NCBI RefSeq assembly: GCF_023264855.1
Contig: NZ_JAHFUW010000005.1
Span: 62,001 to 126,000 of the forward strand
Direction of reading: 5' to 3'
Origin: Herbiconiux sp.
GTDB taxonomy: Bacteria > Actinomycetota > Actinomycetes > Actinomycetales > Microbacteriaceae
Length of the DNA: 64,000 nucleotides
A model generated the notes under the pieces. The model was not told the DNA's origin, searched no databases, and saw only the letters and a program-made list of their open reading frames with translations. The position numbers were made by a program, and so were the translations under genes. Below, in pieces: positions 26,520-34,706 of the stretch (position 1 is its first letter; each line of letters opens with the position of its first letter).

Positions 26520-28661
26520 ATGTCTGCCGCCCTTGCTGTTCCCTCCCTCGCCGTGATCGGTGCCGGGCCGCGCGGCGTCGGTGTGCTGGAGCGCCTCGCC
26601 GCCAACCTCGACGAGCTGTGGCCTGAGCGCACCCCGCTGGTGGTGCACCTGATCGACCCGCATCCCGCCGGGCCCGGCCGGATCTGGCGCCACGAGCAGT
26701 CGCCGCTGCTGAAGCTCAACTCGATGGCGGCCGACGTGACCATGTTCACCGACGAGAGCTCGACGATCGACGGACCCGTGCGACCCGGCCCCTCGCTGAT
26801 CGACTGGGTGGGGCAGGTGAACGAGGGCCGCATCCGGATCGACGAGTCGAAGCTGGATGCCGCGCTCCGCGCCGAACTGCGCCAGCTCGGCCCGGCGAGT
26901 TTTCCGACCCGGCGGCTGCAGAGCCTGTACCTGCGCTGGTTCCACGAGGAGGCGCTCGCCCTGCTCGGCGACCGGGTGCAGGTGGTCGAGCACGCGGCGC
27001 GCGCCCAGAACGTGACGGACCTGCCCGACGGCAGCCAACGGGTCGAACTAGACACCGGCCAGCGGATCGAGGTCGACCTCGTGCTCTATTCGCTCGGCCA
27101 CACCGGCACCGATCCCGACCCGCGGCACGCGGCCCTGATCGACTTCGCGAAGCGCCGCGAGCTGTACTACCTGCCGCCCGCTTTCACCGCGGATGCCGAC
27201 ACCCGGGCCATCGTGCCCGGGCAGCGGGTGCTGGTGCGCGGCTTCGGTCTCGCGGCGGTCGACCTCGTTGTGCTGCTCACCGAGGGGCGCGGCGGCCGCT
27301 TCGACCGGGTCGACGGCCGGTTGCGCTACGAGGCTTCGGGCAAGGAGCCGACGATCGTGATCGGATCCCGCCGCGGGGTGCCCTACCACTCCAAGATCGG
27401 CTCGACGCTGGCGGGCGAGCCGCCCGCGCCACGGTTCTTCACCGCCGCGATCGCGGCGCAATTGGAGGCAGAGAAGGAGAGCCTCGACTTCGCCACCGAC
27501 ATCTGGCCGCTGATCGCGCAGGAGATGCTCTGGGGCTATTACCGGGAACTGTTCACGGGGCATCCGGAGCGCGTCTCGCTGCCTTGGGAGGAGTTCGCCG
27601 AGCGTTTCGCCGCGCTCGACCCGCGGGCCTGCATCGTGGCCGATTCGACACCGGATGCCGCGGCAGCACTGTCCGCACCCGAGGGCCCGCGCACCCGGGG
27701 TCACGCGCTGCCGGAGTGGAGCGCCGCCGACCGGGAGCGGATCGAAGCCGACGCCCGTCTGCTCACCGCGCTGATCGAATCCGCGGTGCCCGAGGAGATC
27801 GATCGGCTCTTCCTGCCCGCCCTCGACCGCCCACTGGCGGGCGCCCGCTTCGCCGGGATCGACGACCTGCAGGCGGCCGTGCGCGACTACATCCAGCGCG
27901 ACCTGTGGCTGCGCACGCTCCCCGAGCACAGTGCCACGCTCGGCCTGTTCTTCGCGCTGCTGACCGCGCTGTTCGCCTTCGCCGACCTGGTGGCCTCGCC
28001 CAAGTGGACCGCGCGCTCACGGGTGGAGGACATCAACGGCTGGTGGCTGGGCTACTTCAGCTTCATCGCCAGCGGGCCGCCCGCGCACCGGCTCGAGGAG
28101 CTGCTCGCACTCTCCGAGGCCGGCGTCGTGCGCTTTCTCGGCGGCGAGATGTGGCTGGAGGCCGACGAGCAGCAGGGCGTCTTCCGCGCCGGCAGCGCGA
28201 ACCACGACGAGCAGGTCACCGCCACGGCGCTCGTCGACGCCTGGCTGCCCGACACGAGCATCGCCCGCAGCGACAACGAGCTGCTGCGGGTGCTGCTGGC
28301 CTCGGGCTCGGCCCTGGAAGAGGTGGCGCGCGACGAACAGTACAGCGGGCCGACCGGCCGGCTCACCGTGCGGCAGCACGACCGGCGCGTGGTGCACGGC
28401 TCGGGCGAGGCATCCGGACGCAGCTACGCCGTCGGGCCGTACACGAACTCGCCGTTCGTCGGCGCCTTCTCGCGGCCGCGCACGAACGCGGTCTCGTTCC
28501 GCGAGAACGACCGGGTGGCGCGCGCCCTGCTCACCCACCTCGCCGAGCTCGACGAGTCGCGCCGTGCGAGCGAGCAGTGGCTGCCCGAACCGGGCCGTTT
28601 CTCCGACCGGCTGTGGTTCGAGTTCGCGGCCGAGCCGTACCGGTGGGATCGTCGGGCATGA
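26520..28661 (+). CDS. Large FAD/NAD(P)-binding protein (HpaE-like, NAD_binding_9 type)
   Basis: A 713-residue protein. The N-terminus is a dinucleotide-binding fold with VIGAGPRGVGVLERL (residues about 12-26), LKLNSMAADVTMF, and a second nucleotide-site segment VLVRGFGLAAVDLVVLLTEG near 240. The rest (about 330-713) is mostly helical and not recognised, except for a C-terminal stretch YAVGPYTNSPFVGAFSRPRT. Such proteins cluster with monooxygenases and amino acid importers in actinobacteria, but their reaction is not known. The ATG at 26520 follows a GGGGGG tract. Its stop overlaps the next ATG by four bases. Confidence 0.8.
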   Translation: MSAALAVPSLAVIGAGPRGVGVLERLAANLDELWPERTPLVVHLIDPHPAGPGRIWRHEQSPLLKLNSMAADVTMFTDESSTIDGPVRPGPSLIDWVGQVNEGRIRIDESKLDAALRAELRQLGPASFPTRRLQSLYLRWFHEEALALLGDRVQVVEHAARAQNVTDLPDGSQRVELDTGQRIEVDLVLYSLGHTGTDPDPRHAALIDFAKRRELYYLPPAFTADADTRAIVPGQRVLVRGFGLAAVDLVVLLTEGRGGRFDRVDGRLRYEASGKEPTIVIGSRRGVPYHSKIGSTLAGEPPAPRFFTAAIAAQLEAEKESLDFATDIWPLIAQEMLWGYYRELFTGHPERVSLPWEEFAERFAALDPRACIVADSTPDAAAALSAPEGPRTRGHALPEWSAADRERIEADARLLTALIESAVPEEIDRLFLPALDRPLAGARFAGIDDLQAAVRDYIQRDLWLRTLPEHSATLGLFFALLTALFAFADLVASPKWTARSRVEDINGWWLGYFSFIASGPPAHRLEELLALSEAGVVRFLGGEMWLEADEQQGVFRAGSANHDEQVTATALVDAWLPDTSIARSDNELLRVLLASGSALEEVARDEQYSGPTGRLTVRQHDRRVVHGSGEASGRSYAVGPYTNSPFVGAFSRPRTNAVSFRENDRVARALLTHLAELDESRRASEQWLPEPGRFSDRLWFEFAAEPYRWDRRA

Positions 28662-29806
28662 CCGGTTTCATCGACACCGTCGTGGTCGGCGGCGGGGCGA
28701 TGGGTTCGGCCGCCGCCTACGCCCTCGCCCGGCGTGGCACCGAGGTGGCCCTGTTCGAGCGCTTCGGCCCGGGCCACGTGCAGGGCGCCTCGCACGGCGC
28801 CTCGCGCAACTTCAACCTCTCCTACGGCGATGCGGTGCACCTGCGGATGCTCGAGCGGGCTCTTCCCGCCTGGCGTGAGCTCGAGGCGGTCACCGGCCGC
28901 CGGCTGCTCGACCAGGTGGGCATCGTGAACCACGGTCGCATCCCCGATCTCGATCGGATCGCGGGCCTGCTGCCGGAGTTCGGTTTCGAGGCCGAGCTGC
29001 TGCCCGCCGAGGAAGCGGGCCGGCGCTGGCCGGGCATCCGGTTCGACGGGCAGGTGCTGCACACTCCGCAGGCGGGCCGGCTCGACGCCGACGCCGCCGT
29101 GGCCGCCTTCCAGAGTGCGGCGGCGGCGCTCGGCGCCTCGGTGAACCACCACGCACGGGTCGTCGACATCCGGATCCTGGATGACGACCGGGCCCGCATC
29201 GAGCTGCAGCGCACCGATGCGGCGGGGGAGCCGCGCGGCGATCGCGAGGTGATCGAGTGCCGCCGGCTGGTGGTGACCCTCGGTGCCTGGACCGCGAAGC
29301 TGCTCGGCGGCCGGATCGCCCTGCCGCAGCTCACCGTCACCCAGGAGCAGCCGGCGCACTTCGCCGAGCGGGAGCCGGAGGCGGCGAGCCCCTGGCCGGG
29401 GTTCAACCATGCTCCGGATGCGGCGCACTCCCGCTACGGCTACTGGCGGTCGCCCGTCTACGGCATGCAGACGCCCGGTCAGGGCATCAAGGCCGGCTGG
29501 CACGGTGTGGGGCCGGTGACCGATCCGGATGCCCGCAGCTTCGTCAGCGAGGCCGGGCAGCTCGAGGCGCTGCGCCGCTACGTGCGGGAGTGGCTGCCCG
29601 GGGCGGATCCCGACGACTTCACCGAGATCAGCTGCACGTACACGACGACGGTGGACAGCGCCTTCGTGATCGACCGCGTCGGCCCGGTCGCCGTGGGCGC
29701 CGGCTTCTCGGGCCACGGCTTCAAGTTCACGCCCGTGGTGGGGGAGCTGCTCGCCGGTCTGACGGAGGGGGCCGGGGCGCCGCCGGTGTTCTCTCTGAGC
29801 CGATAG
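28658..29806 (+). CDS. Monomeric sarcosine oxidase / N-methyltryptophan oxidase-like flavoenzyme
   Basis: A 382-residue FAD amine oxidase of the MSOX/MTOX family. It shows the N-terminal FAD motif VVVGGGAMGSAAAYALA, the ASHGASRNFNLSYGD active-site loop, and the C-terminal GFSGHGFKFTPVVGELLA. The Cys in EISCTYTTTVDSAFVIDRVG aligns with the cysteine that binds FAD covalently in MSOX. The family oxidises secondary amino acids to the primary amine, an aldehyde and H2O2. It overlaps the upstream FAD/NAD(P) gene by ATGA, forming a two-gene operon opposite the importer operon. Its substrate may be an N-alkyl amino acid made or imported by the neighbours. Confidence 0.88.
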   Translation: MTGFIDTVVVGGGAMGSAAAYALARRGTEVALFERFGPGHVQGASHGASRNFNLSYGDAVHLRMLERALPAWRELEAVTGRRLLDQVGIVNHGRIPDLDRIAGLLPEFGFEAELLPAEEAGRRWPGIRFDGQVLHTPQAGRLDADAAVAAFQSAAAALGASVNHHARVVDIRILDDDRARIELQRTDAAGEPRGDREVIECRRLVVTLGAWTAKLLGGRIALPQLTVTQEQPAHFAEREPEAASPWPGFNHAPDAAHSRYGYWRSPVYGMQTPGQGIKAGWHGVGPVTDPDARSFVSEAGQLEALRRYVREWLPGADPDDFTEISCTYTTTVDSAFVIDRVGPVAVGAGFSGHGFKFTPVVGELLAGLTEGAGAPPVFSLSR

Positions 29807-29853
29807 CGGAGCGGCCGGAGCGGCCCTTCCGCAGCGGCGCGGACGAACGCAGA

Positions 29854-29892
29854 ACCACCGAACACGGTGCGCTCGCGGTCGCGTTCGGTGGT
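29854..29892. terminator. Hairpin between convergent genes, probable bidirectional terminator
   Basis: ACCACCGAAC (29854-29863) and GTTCGGTGGT (29883-29892) form a perfect 10-bp stem around a 19-base GC-rich loop. It lies between the oxidase stop (29806) and the kinase stop (29905). No T-tract follows on either strand, so efficiency is uncertain. Confidence 0.55.
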
Positions 29893-29904
29893 GCTCGACC
29901 GCGA

Positions 29905-32073
29905 CTACTCGCCCTGCACGATGTTCGCCGCGCCCTGAAACTCGGTGTGCTGCCCGTCGACCGTCACGCCGGCGACGGCCTCGCGGCCCGCCGGCAGCAG
30001 GCGGCCGACGGCCCGTTCGCGGGCGCCGGCGATCGCGTCGGCCATCCAACGCAGCACGGGCTCGACCTGCGCGTCGGCGAGGCTGCCGCCGCTGTCGTCG
30101 AGCAGCACCACGTCGACTCCGCGGTCGCGGGCCGCGGCCACCACCCCGACCAGCGGATCGCGCGCGAGCGATCCCGCCCGCAGACTGTCGCGCAGCTCGC
30201 CCTCCCAGCTGGCGTACTCGCGCCGCTCGGCGGGCGTCGGGTCACCGCCGGCGGCGATCCGCTCGAGCAACGGCACGACGGTTCGCCCGAGTTCGGCCAC
30301 GCGGATCGCGAGCTCGGAGCGGGCCGCGAGCGTCCAGCTGCGCCGCTCGGCCTGGTCGACCGCCTCGTGGTGCAGCGCGGCGATCCGCCGGTGTAGCCGC
30401 TCGGCCACCATCAGCAGGGCCGCGGCCAGGGTGATCAGCACCACGGGCCGTACCGTGACCTGCACCAGCTCGCCGGCGCTCACCCCCGCAGCCAGGCCCG
30501 TGACCACCAGCACGGCCACGATCATCGCGCCGCCCGTCACGGCCACGCCGATCCGGCCGCGCAGTGCGAAGGCCACGAACACGAAGGCGAAGGCCACCGA
30601 GAACCAGGTCGTGCCGTAGCCGAAGGGCAGGGTCAGGGCCCCCGCGACCAGCCCGCCGAGTACGAGCGCGACCACCGGCGCGGTTCGGCCGGGACCGGGC
30701 CGGCGCGACGGGGTGCGGCGCAGGATCTCGGCCGCCAGCAGCGCGGTGGCGAGCACCGCGAGATTCAGCGGCCAGGTTCCGGCCACGGCGAGAGAGGCGA
30801 GCACGGCGCACGCGGTCTGGGTGAGCACGTACACGACTGCGACCGCGCCGAGACCGGAGCGCAGAGCACGCCGGTCGCCCGAGGAGTCGAGCACGCGCAC
30901 GAGCTCGGCGGCGCAGCGGAGCATCACCTCGGTACCCCCGCCCGGCTGGGAGCAGACCTCGGCGGCGCCGCCGTTCACGCGGGACATCCGGCCCACGATG
31001 CTCTGCCGGATGCCCAGGCGGTCGTCGGCGATCCCGTCGAGGTCGAAGCCCGGCCCGTCGTCGGCGATCCGCACGAGGATCGCCGATCCGGTGGCCTCCT
31101 GGTGACGGATTTCGAGGGTCACCTCGACGTTCGCACCCGGTGCGTGCTGGCGGCTGTTGAGCAGGGCCTGCCGGGTGGCGCCGAGCAGGGCCTCCTGGGT
31201 GGCGGCGGGCAGCACCGTCACCGGTCCGCCGAGCACCGCGAAGGCGGCGCCGTGCCGTCGGGCCTCCTCGGCCAGGGCACGGCGCAGCAGCACCGGCTCC
31301 TCGGCCTGTTCGTCGACCATCCGGGAGAGGGCGGATGCCGCCCGGCCGGCCTGCTCGGCGAGCCGGTCGCGCGGGATCGGCAGGTCGGAGGCCGCGAGAT
31401 TCAGGGTGGCCAGCACCTCGTCGTGCACCAGTGCCGCCGCCCGGGTTCGTGCGGCGAGGCGGCCGCGTTCGGCGGATTCGCGGGCCGCGGCGGCCGAGAT
31501 CGAGGCGGCCGCGGCATCCAGCCCGCGCCCGACCGAGATGATGTGGCCGCCGATGACGCAGATCACGGCTCCGGTCAGGAGCGCCTGCAGGTCGTTCACC
31601 ACCCCGGTGAGGTCGAGGCCGCCGTAGACCGCCCGGAACCCGAAGCCGGCCGTCGTGCCGGCCAGCACGGTCAGCCAGGCGAGCCGGCGGCCGCCGCCCA
31701 CCAGTGCCGCGGCCGCGGCGGCGCCCGACGCGGTGAGGGTCCACGGGATGCGGTCGATGCCCTGGTCGGGCACGGCGAAGGGGAACGTGATGAGGGTGAG
31801 CCCGTAGGCGGCCACCGCGATCAGGGCCGCCGTGCGGAGGGCGGCATCCGGCAGCCATCGTGCCGCGACTCCCGTGGCGATGGTGAAGACGGCCGCGAGC
31901 CAGCCGAGCGCCAGCGCCCAGAGGGGGAACGAGGGCTGGTCGGGTCGCGTGACCATCGCGATGTGCACGGCGAGCACGACGACGATCAGGAGGGCCGCCG
32001 CGGCCGCGAGGATCTGTCGCGCCGACCGTTCGCCGGCACCGATCCGCGGTCGGTCCTGAGCGGGCTCAGCCAC
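29905..32073 (-). CDS. NarL-type sensor histidine kinase with a second membrane module
   Basis: A 722-residue sensor kinase. The first membrane block (about residues 20-180) is followed by the phospho-acceptor helix ALVHDEVLATLNLAAS (His about 217). An HATPase domain comes next, with the N-box LLNSRQHAPGANV and ADDGPGFDLDGIADDRLGI. Unusually the protein then continues with a second set of membrane helices (about 400-560) and a second cytosolic helical region. That region has an RRSWTLAARSELAIRVAELG helix but no second ATPase motifs. The GTG at 32073 overlaps the response regulator stop by eight bases. The signal is unknown. Confidence 0.85.
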   Translation of the reverse strand: MAEPAQDRPRIGAGERSARQILAAAAALLIVVVLAVHIAMVTRPDQPSFPLWALALGWLAAVFTIATGVAARWLPDAALRTAALIAVAAYGLTLITFPFAVPDQGIDRIPWTLTASGAAAAAALVGGGRRLAWLTVLAGTTAGFGFRAVYGGLDLTGVVNDLQALLTGAVICVIGGHIISVGRGLDAAAASISAAAARESAERGRLAARTRAAALVHDEVLATLNLAASDLPIPRDRLAEQAGRAASALSRMVDEQAEEPVLLRRALAEEARRHGAAFAVLGGPVTVLPAATQEALLGATRQALLNSRQHAPGANVEVTLEIRHQEATGSAILVRIADDGPGFDLDGIADDRLGIRQSIVGRMSRVNGGAAEVCSQPGGGTEVMLRCAAELVRVLDSSGDRRALRSGLGAVAVVYVLTQTACAVLASLAVAGTWPLNLAVLATALLAAEILRRTPSRRPGPGRTAPVVALVLGGLVAGALTLPFGYGTTWFSVAFAFVFVAFALRGRIGVAVTGGAMIVAVLVVTGLAAGVSAGELVQVTVRPVVLITLAAALLMVAERLHRRIAALHHEAVDQAERRSWTLAARSELAIRVAELGRTVVPLLERIAAGGDPTPAERREYASWEGELRDSLRAGSLARDPLVGVVAAARDRGVDVVLLDDSGGSLADAQVEPVLRWMADAIAGARERAVGRLLPAGREAVAGVTVDGQHTEFQGAANIVQGE

Positions 32074-32707
32074 GCCGGGGCGCGGGCACGTAGCCGTCTT
32101 CGATGCCGCGCTGGTAGAGCTCCACCTTGGTCGCCGCGGGGCGGCCGAGCCGGTGGTAGAGCGAGCGGATGCGGCGCAGGTGGTCGTTCACGGTGTTCTC
32201 GGAGATGAACAGCCGGGTCGCCACCTCGCGGGCGACGAGGCCGGAGGCGTACAGGCCGAGCACCTCGCGCTCGCGGGCGCTGAGCGGTGCGCCGTTCAGC
32301 AGCGGGTCGGTATCCAGAGCGGACGCCCACTCGGTGGTCGGCACGAGCTCGCCGCGGGCGGCGGCCTGGATGGCGGCCACGAGCACCTGCTGCGGCACCG
32401 ACTTGCGCACGATGCCGAGCACCTCGGCGCGGGACGCCGAGCGCACCAGGAACGGATCTTCGCCCGAGGTGAGCACGAGCACGTCGGCTCCCCAGGCGCG
32501 CAGGCGGCGCACGTTCTCGCCGGGCTCGGAGCCGTCGCGCAGGCTCAGATCCAGCAGCACCAGGTCGGCGTCACGCATCCGCCGCACCAATTCGTCCACC
32601 GTCGCCGCATGCCGGGCGAAGCTCAATCCCTCGGCGCCGTCGACCACGCTCTGCACCGCCAGGGCCACCAGCTGATGATCGTCGACGATCGCCACTCTCG
32701 CTGCCAT
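32066..32707 (-). CDS. NarL/LuxR-family response regulator
   Basis: A 213-residue regulator. The receiver domain has VAIVDDHQ, the phosphorylated Asp in LVLLDLSL, and VLTSGE. The C-terminal LuxR-type helix-turn-helix reads LSAREREVLGLYASGLVARE followed by FISENTVNDHLRRIRSLYHR. The ATG at 32707 begins the receiver strand; an in-frame ATG at 32731 would add eight basic residues without support. It is the first gene of the operon, with a -10-like TAGCGT on the minus strand about 40 bases upstream, and is partnered with the kinase that overlaps its 3' end. Confidence 0.92.
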   Translation of the reverse strand: MAARVAIVDDHQLVALAVQSVVDGAEGLSFARHAATVDELVRRMRDADLVLLDLSLRDGSEPGENVRRLRAWGADVLVLTSGEDPFLVRSASRAEVLGIVRKSVPQQVLVAAIQAAARGELVPTTEWASALDTDPLLNGAPLSAREREVLGLYASGLVAREVATRLFISENTVNDHLRRIRSLYHRLGRPAATKVELYQRGIEDGYVPAPRRG

Positions 32708-32806
32708 CGGCCCCCGCCTTCTCCCGCGCATCCGCTCGTGTTCTCACGCTAGCGGAGCGGACTGGGACGGACCTCCCCCCAGGATGGGGTAGGCTTGGGG
32801 ATGCAT

Positions 32807-32880
32807 CGCGGGGTGGAGCAGTTCGGTAGCTCGCTGGGCTCATAACCCAGAGGTCGCAGGTTCAAATCCTGTCCCCGCAA
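32807..32880 (+). tRNA. Initiator tRNA-fMet (CAT), copy 2
   Basis: Identical over all 74 bases to copy 1 at 14199-14272, including the C-A mismatch at 1:72 and the three G-C pairs in the anticodon stem. No CCA is encoded. A -10-like TAGGCT lies about 13 bases upstream. Confidence 0.97.
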
Positions 32881-32900
32881 CGAAAGAACAGCACGAAGTG

Positions 32901-32929
32901 AAGGGGCCCGGTCATCGACCGGGCCCCTT
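32901..32929 (+). terminator. Terminator of tRNA-fMet copy 2
   Basis: AAGGGGCCCGGTC and GACCGGGCCCCTT form a 13-bp stem with the same ATC loop as copy 1. Only TTC follows, so the T-tract is shorter. It also lies just beyond the stop of the convergent ABC-F gene. Confidence 0.88.
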
Positions 32930-32951
32930 TCTCGTTCTCGGAATCGGGTCG

Positions 32952-34550
32952 TCAGAGACTCCCGGGGTCGAGCCGGCCGGCCGTGCCGAGTTCGAGTTGG
33001 GTCTGGATGCCCAGGCGCGCGAGGAACGCGTGGTCGTGGCTCACGATCAGCAGGGCGCCCCGATAGGAGTCGAGGGCTTCCGCGAGCTGTTCGACACTGG
33101 CGATGTCGAGGTTGTTCGTCGGCTCGTCGAGCACGAGCAGTTGCACGGGCGGGTCGGCCAGCAGGAGCGTGGCGAGGCTCACCCGGAACCGTTCGCCGCC
33201 GGAGAGCGTGCCGACCGGGCGATCCGCCGCCGTACCCCGGATCAGGAGCCGTGCGAGCTGGTTGCGGATGTCTCCCGGCGCCGAGTCCGGTGCCGCATCC
33301 CGAACGTTCTGCACCGCCGAGCGGGCGTCGTCGAGCGTGTCGAGTCGCTGCGGGAGGTAACCGACGCGCTCGGTCAGCAGTGTGCCGGACGGTGTGCCCG
33401 GCTTAGCCGGCGCCCGGCCGACGAGCTGGTCGAGAAGGGTCGACTTGCCGGAGCCGTTCGGGCCGACCAGGGCGACCCGCTCGGGGCCCTGGATGACCAC
33501 GGTGCGGCCTCCGGCGGTCAGTTCGGCGAGCCGCCGGCCGCGTGCGACATCCGGATCGGGCAGGTCGAGATGGATATGCTCCTCCTCGCGCACGCGGGCA
33601 TCGGCGGCATCGACGGCGGCCTGCGCCGACTGCACTCTGTCGTCGAGGGTGGAGCGCATCACTCCGGCCGACACCTGGGCGTTGTTCGCGCGCTTGCCGG
33701 CCAGGATCTTCGGGATGCCGCCGCTCGCCTGCGCCTTCTTGCCCGTGCGTTCGCGGCGGGCGAGCTTGGTCTCGGCCTCGACGCGCGTCTTCTTCTCGGC
33801 AGTGAGCGCCTGCTGCGCGCTGCGGGCCGCCTGCGTGGCTGCGGCCTGCTCCTGCTGGAGGTGTTCGGTGAACAGGCTGTACGGCCCGCCGAACACCTCG
33901 AGCCGCCCCGCGTGCAGCTCGGCCGTGGCCTCCATGTGCTCGAGCAGCTCGAGGTCGTGGCTGACGACCACGAGGGTGCCCGGCCAGCGGTCGATGAAGG
34001 AGGCGAGTCTCGCGCGGGTGGGCCGATCGAGGTTGTTCGTGGGCTCGTCGAGCAGGGTGATGGCCGGGCGGCGGATGCGCAGGCCCGTGATCGCGATGAG
34101 CATCGCCTCGCCGCCGGAGACCTCGCCGACCCGACGGCCGAGGTCGGCCGCCGAGAACCCGATCTCGTGCAGGGCTTCGTCGGCGCGCGACTCGATGTCC
34201 CAGTCGTCGCCGACGGCGTCGAAGTGGCGTTGGTCGACGTCGCCGTTCTCGATGGCATGCAAGGCGGCCAGGATGCCGCCGATGCCGAGCAGGTCGGCCA
34301 CCGTCGTGTCGTGGCCGAGGGTGAGGGTCTGCGGCAGGTGACCGACGTCGCCGGCGGTGTCGATCCGGCCGGTGGTCGGGGTCAGGATACCGGCCACGAG
34401 TTTCAGCAGGGTGGACTTCCCGGCGCCGTTCGGGCCGACGAGGCCGGTGCGGCCGGTGCCGAAGGTGCCGCTGAGACGGTGGAGGGCGGGTGTCCCGTCC
34501 GGCCACTCGAAGGAGACGTCGTGCAGGGTGATCGCTGAGGGAGCGGACAT
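32952..34550 (-). CDS. ABC-F family ATP-binding protein
   Basis: A 532-residue protein with two ABC ATPase domains and no membrane segments. Domain 1 has GPNGAGKSTLLKLVAGIL, VSGGEAMLIAI and LLDEPTNNLD. A charged linker (about residues 235-330) follows, and domain 2 has [32 protein letters not shown] and LVLDEPTNNLD. ABC-F proteins act on the ribosome, either as translation factors or by protecting it from antibiotics. The sequence alone does not say which. The 156-base leader contains a strong hairpin at 34649-34668 but no clear attenuator peptide. Confidence 0.93.
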   Translation of the reverse strand: MSAPSAITLHDVSFEWPDGTPALHRLSGTFGTGRTGLVGPNGAGKSTLLKLVAGILTPTTGRIDTAGDVGHLPQTLTLGHDTTVADLLGIGGILAALHAIENGDVDQRHFDAVGDDWDIESRADEALHEIGFSAADLGRRVGEVSGGEAMLIAITGLRIRRPAITLLDEPTNNLDRPTRARLASFIDRWPGTLVVVSHDLELLEHMEATAELHAGRLEVFGGPYSLFTEHLQQEQAAATQAARSAQQALTAEKKTRVEAETKLARRERTGKKAQASGGIPKILAGKRANNAQVSAGVMRSTLDDRVQSAQAAVDAADARVREEEHIHLDLPDPDVARGRRLAELTAGGRTVVIQGPERVALVGPNGSGKSTLLDQLVGRAPAKPGTPSGTLLTERVGYLPQRLDTLDDARSAVQNVRDAAPDSAPGDIRNQLARLLIRGTAADRPVGTLSGGERFRVSLATLLLADPPVQLLVLDEPTNNLDIASVEQLAEALDSYRGALLIVSHDHAFLARLGIQTQLELGTAGRLDPGSL

Positions 34551-34648
34551 GGAGGTTCTCGGATTCTGCCCGAGATCGGGCGATGGAAGAGGAGTGTCGA
34601 CCTCGCCGGGGCGGATGGGCGCGTCGGAATGCGCGCCTGGCCCGGCGG

Positions 34649-34668
34649 AGCCACCGTGGACGGTGGCT
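34649..34668. promoter_or_regulatory. Nine-bp hairpin between two minus-strand genes
   Basis: AGCCACCGT and ACGGTGGCT pair perfectly around a 2-base centre. On the minus strand it lies 39 bases past the histidine kinase stop and about 100 bases before the ABC-F start. It could be a terminator for the flavin operon or a leader structure; no T-tract follows. The direct repeat GTGTCGACCTCG occurs on both sides (near 34595 and 34674). Confidence 0.45.
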
Positions 34669-34706
34669 AGATTGTGTCGACCTCGATCTCCATGCCTCCC
34701 ACGCTA

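Noticed and set aside
32571-32843. Antisense frame starting inside tRNA copy 2
   Set aside because: Begins with the same residues as an antisense frame at tRNA copy 1 only because the tRNA genes are identical.
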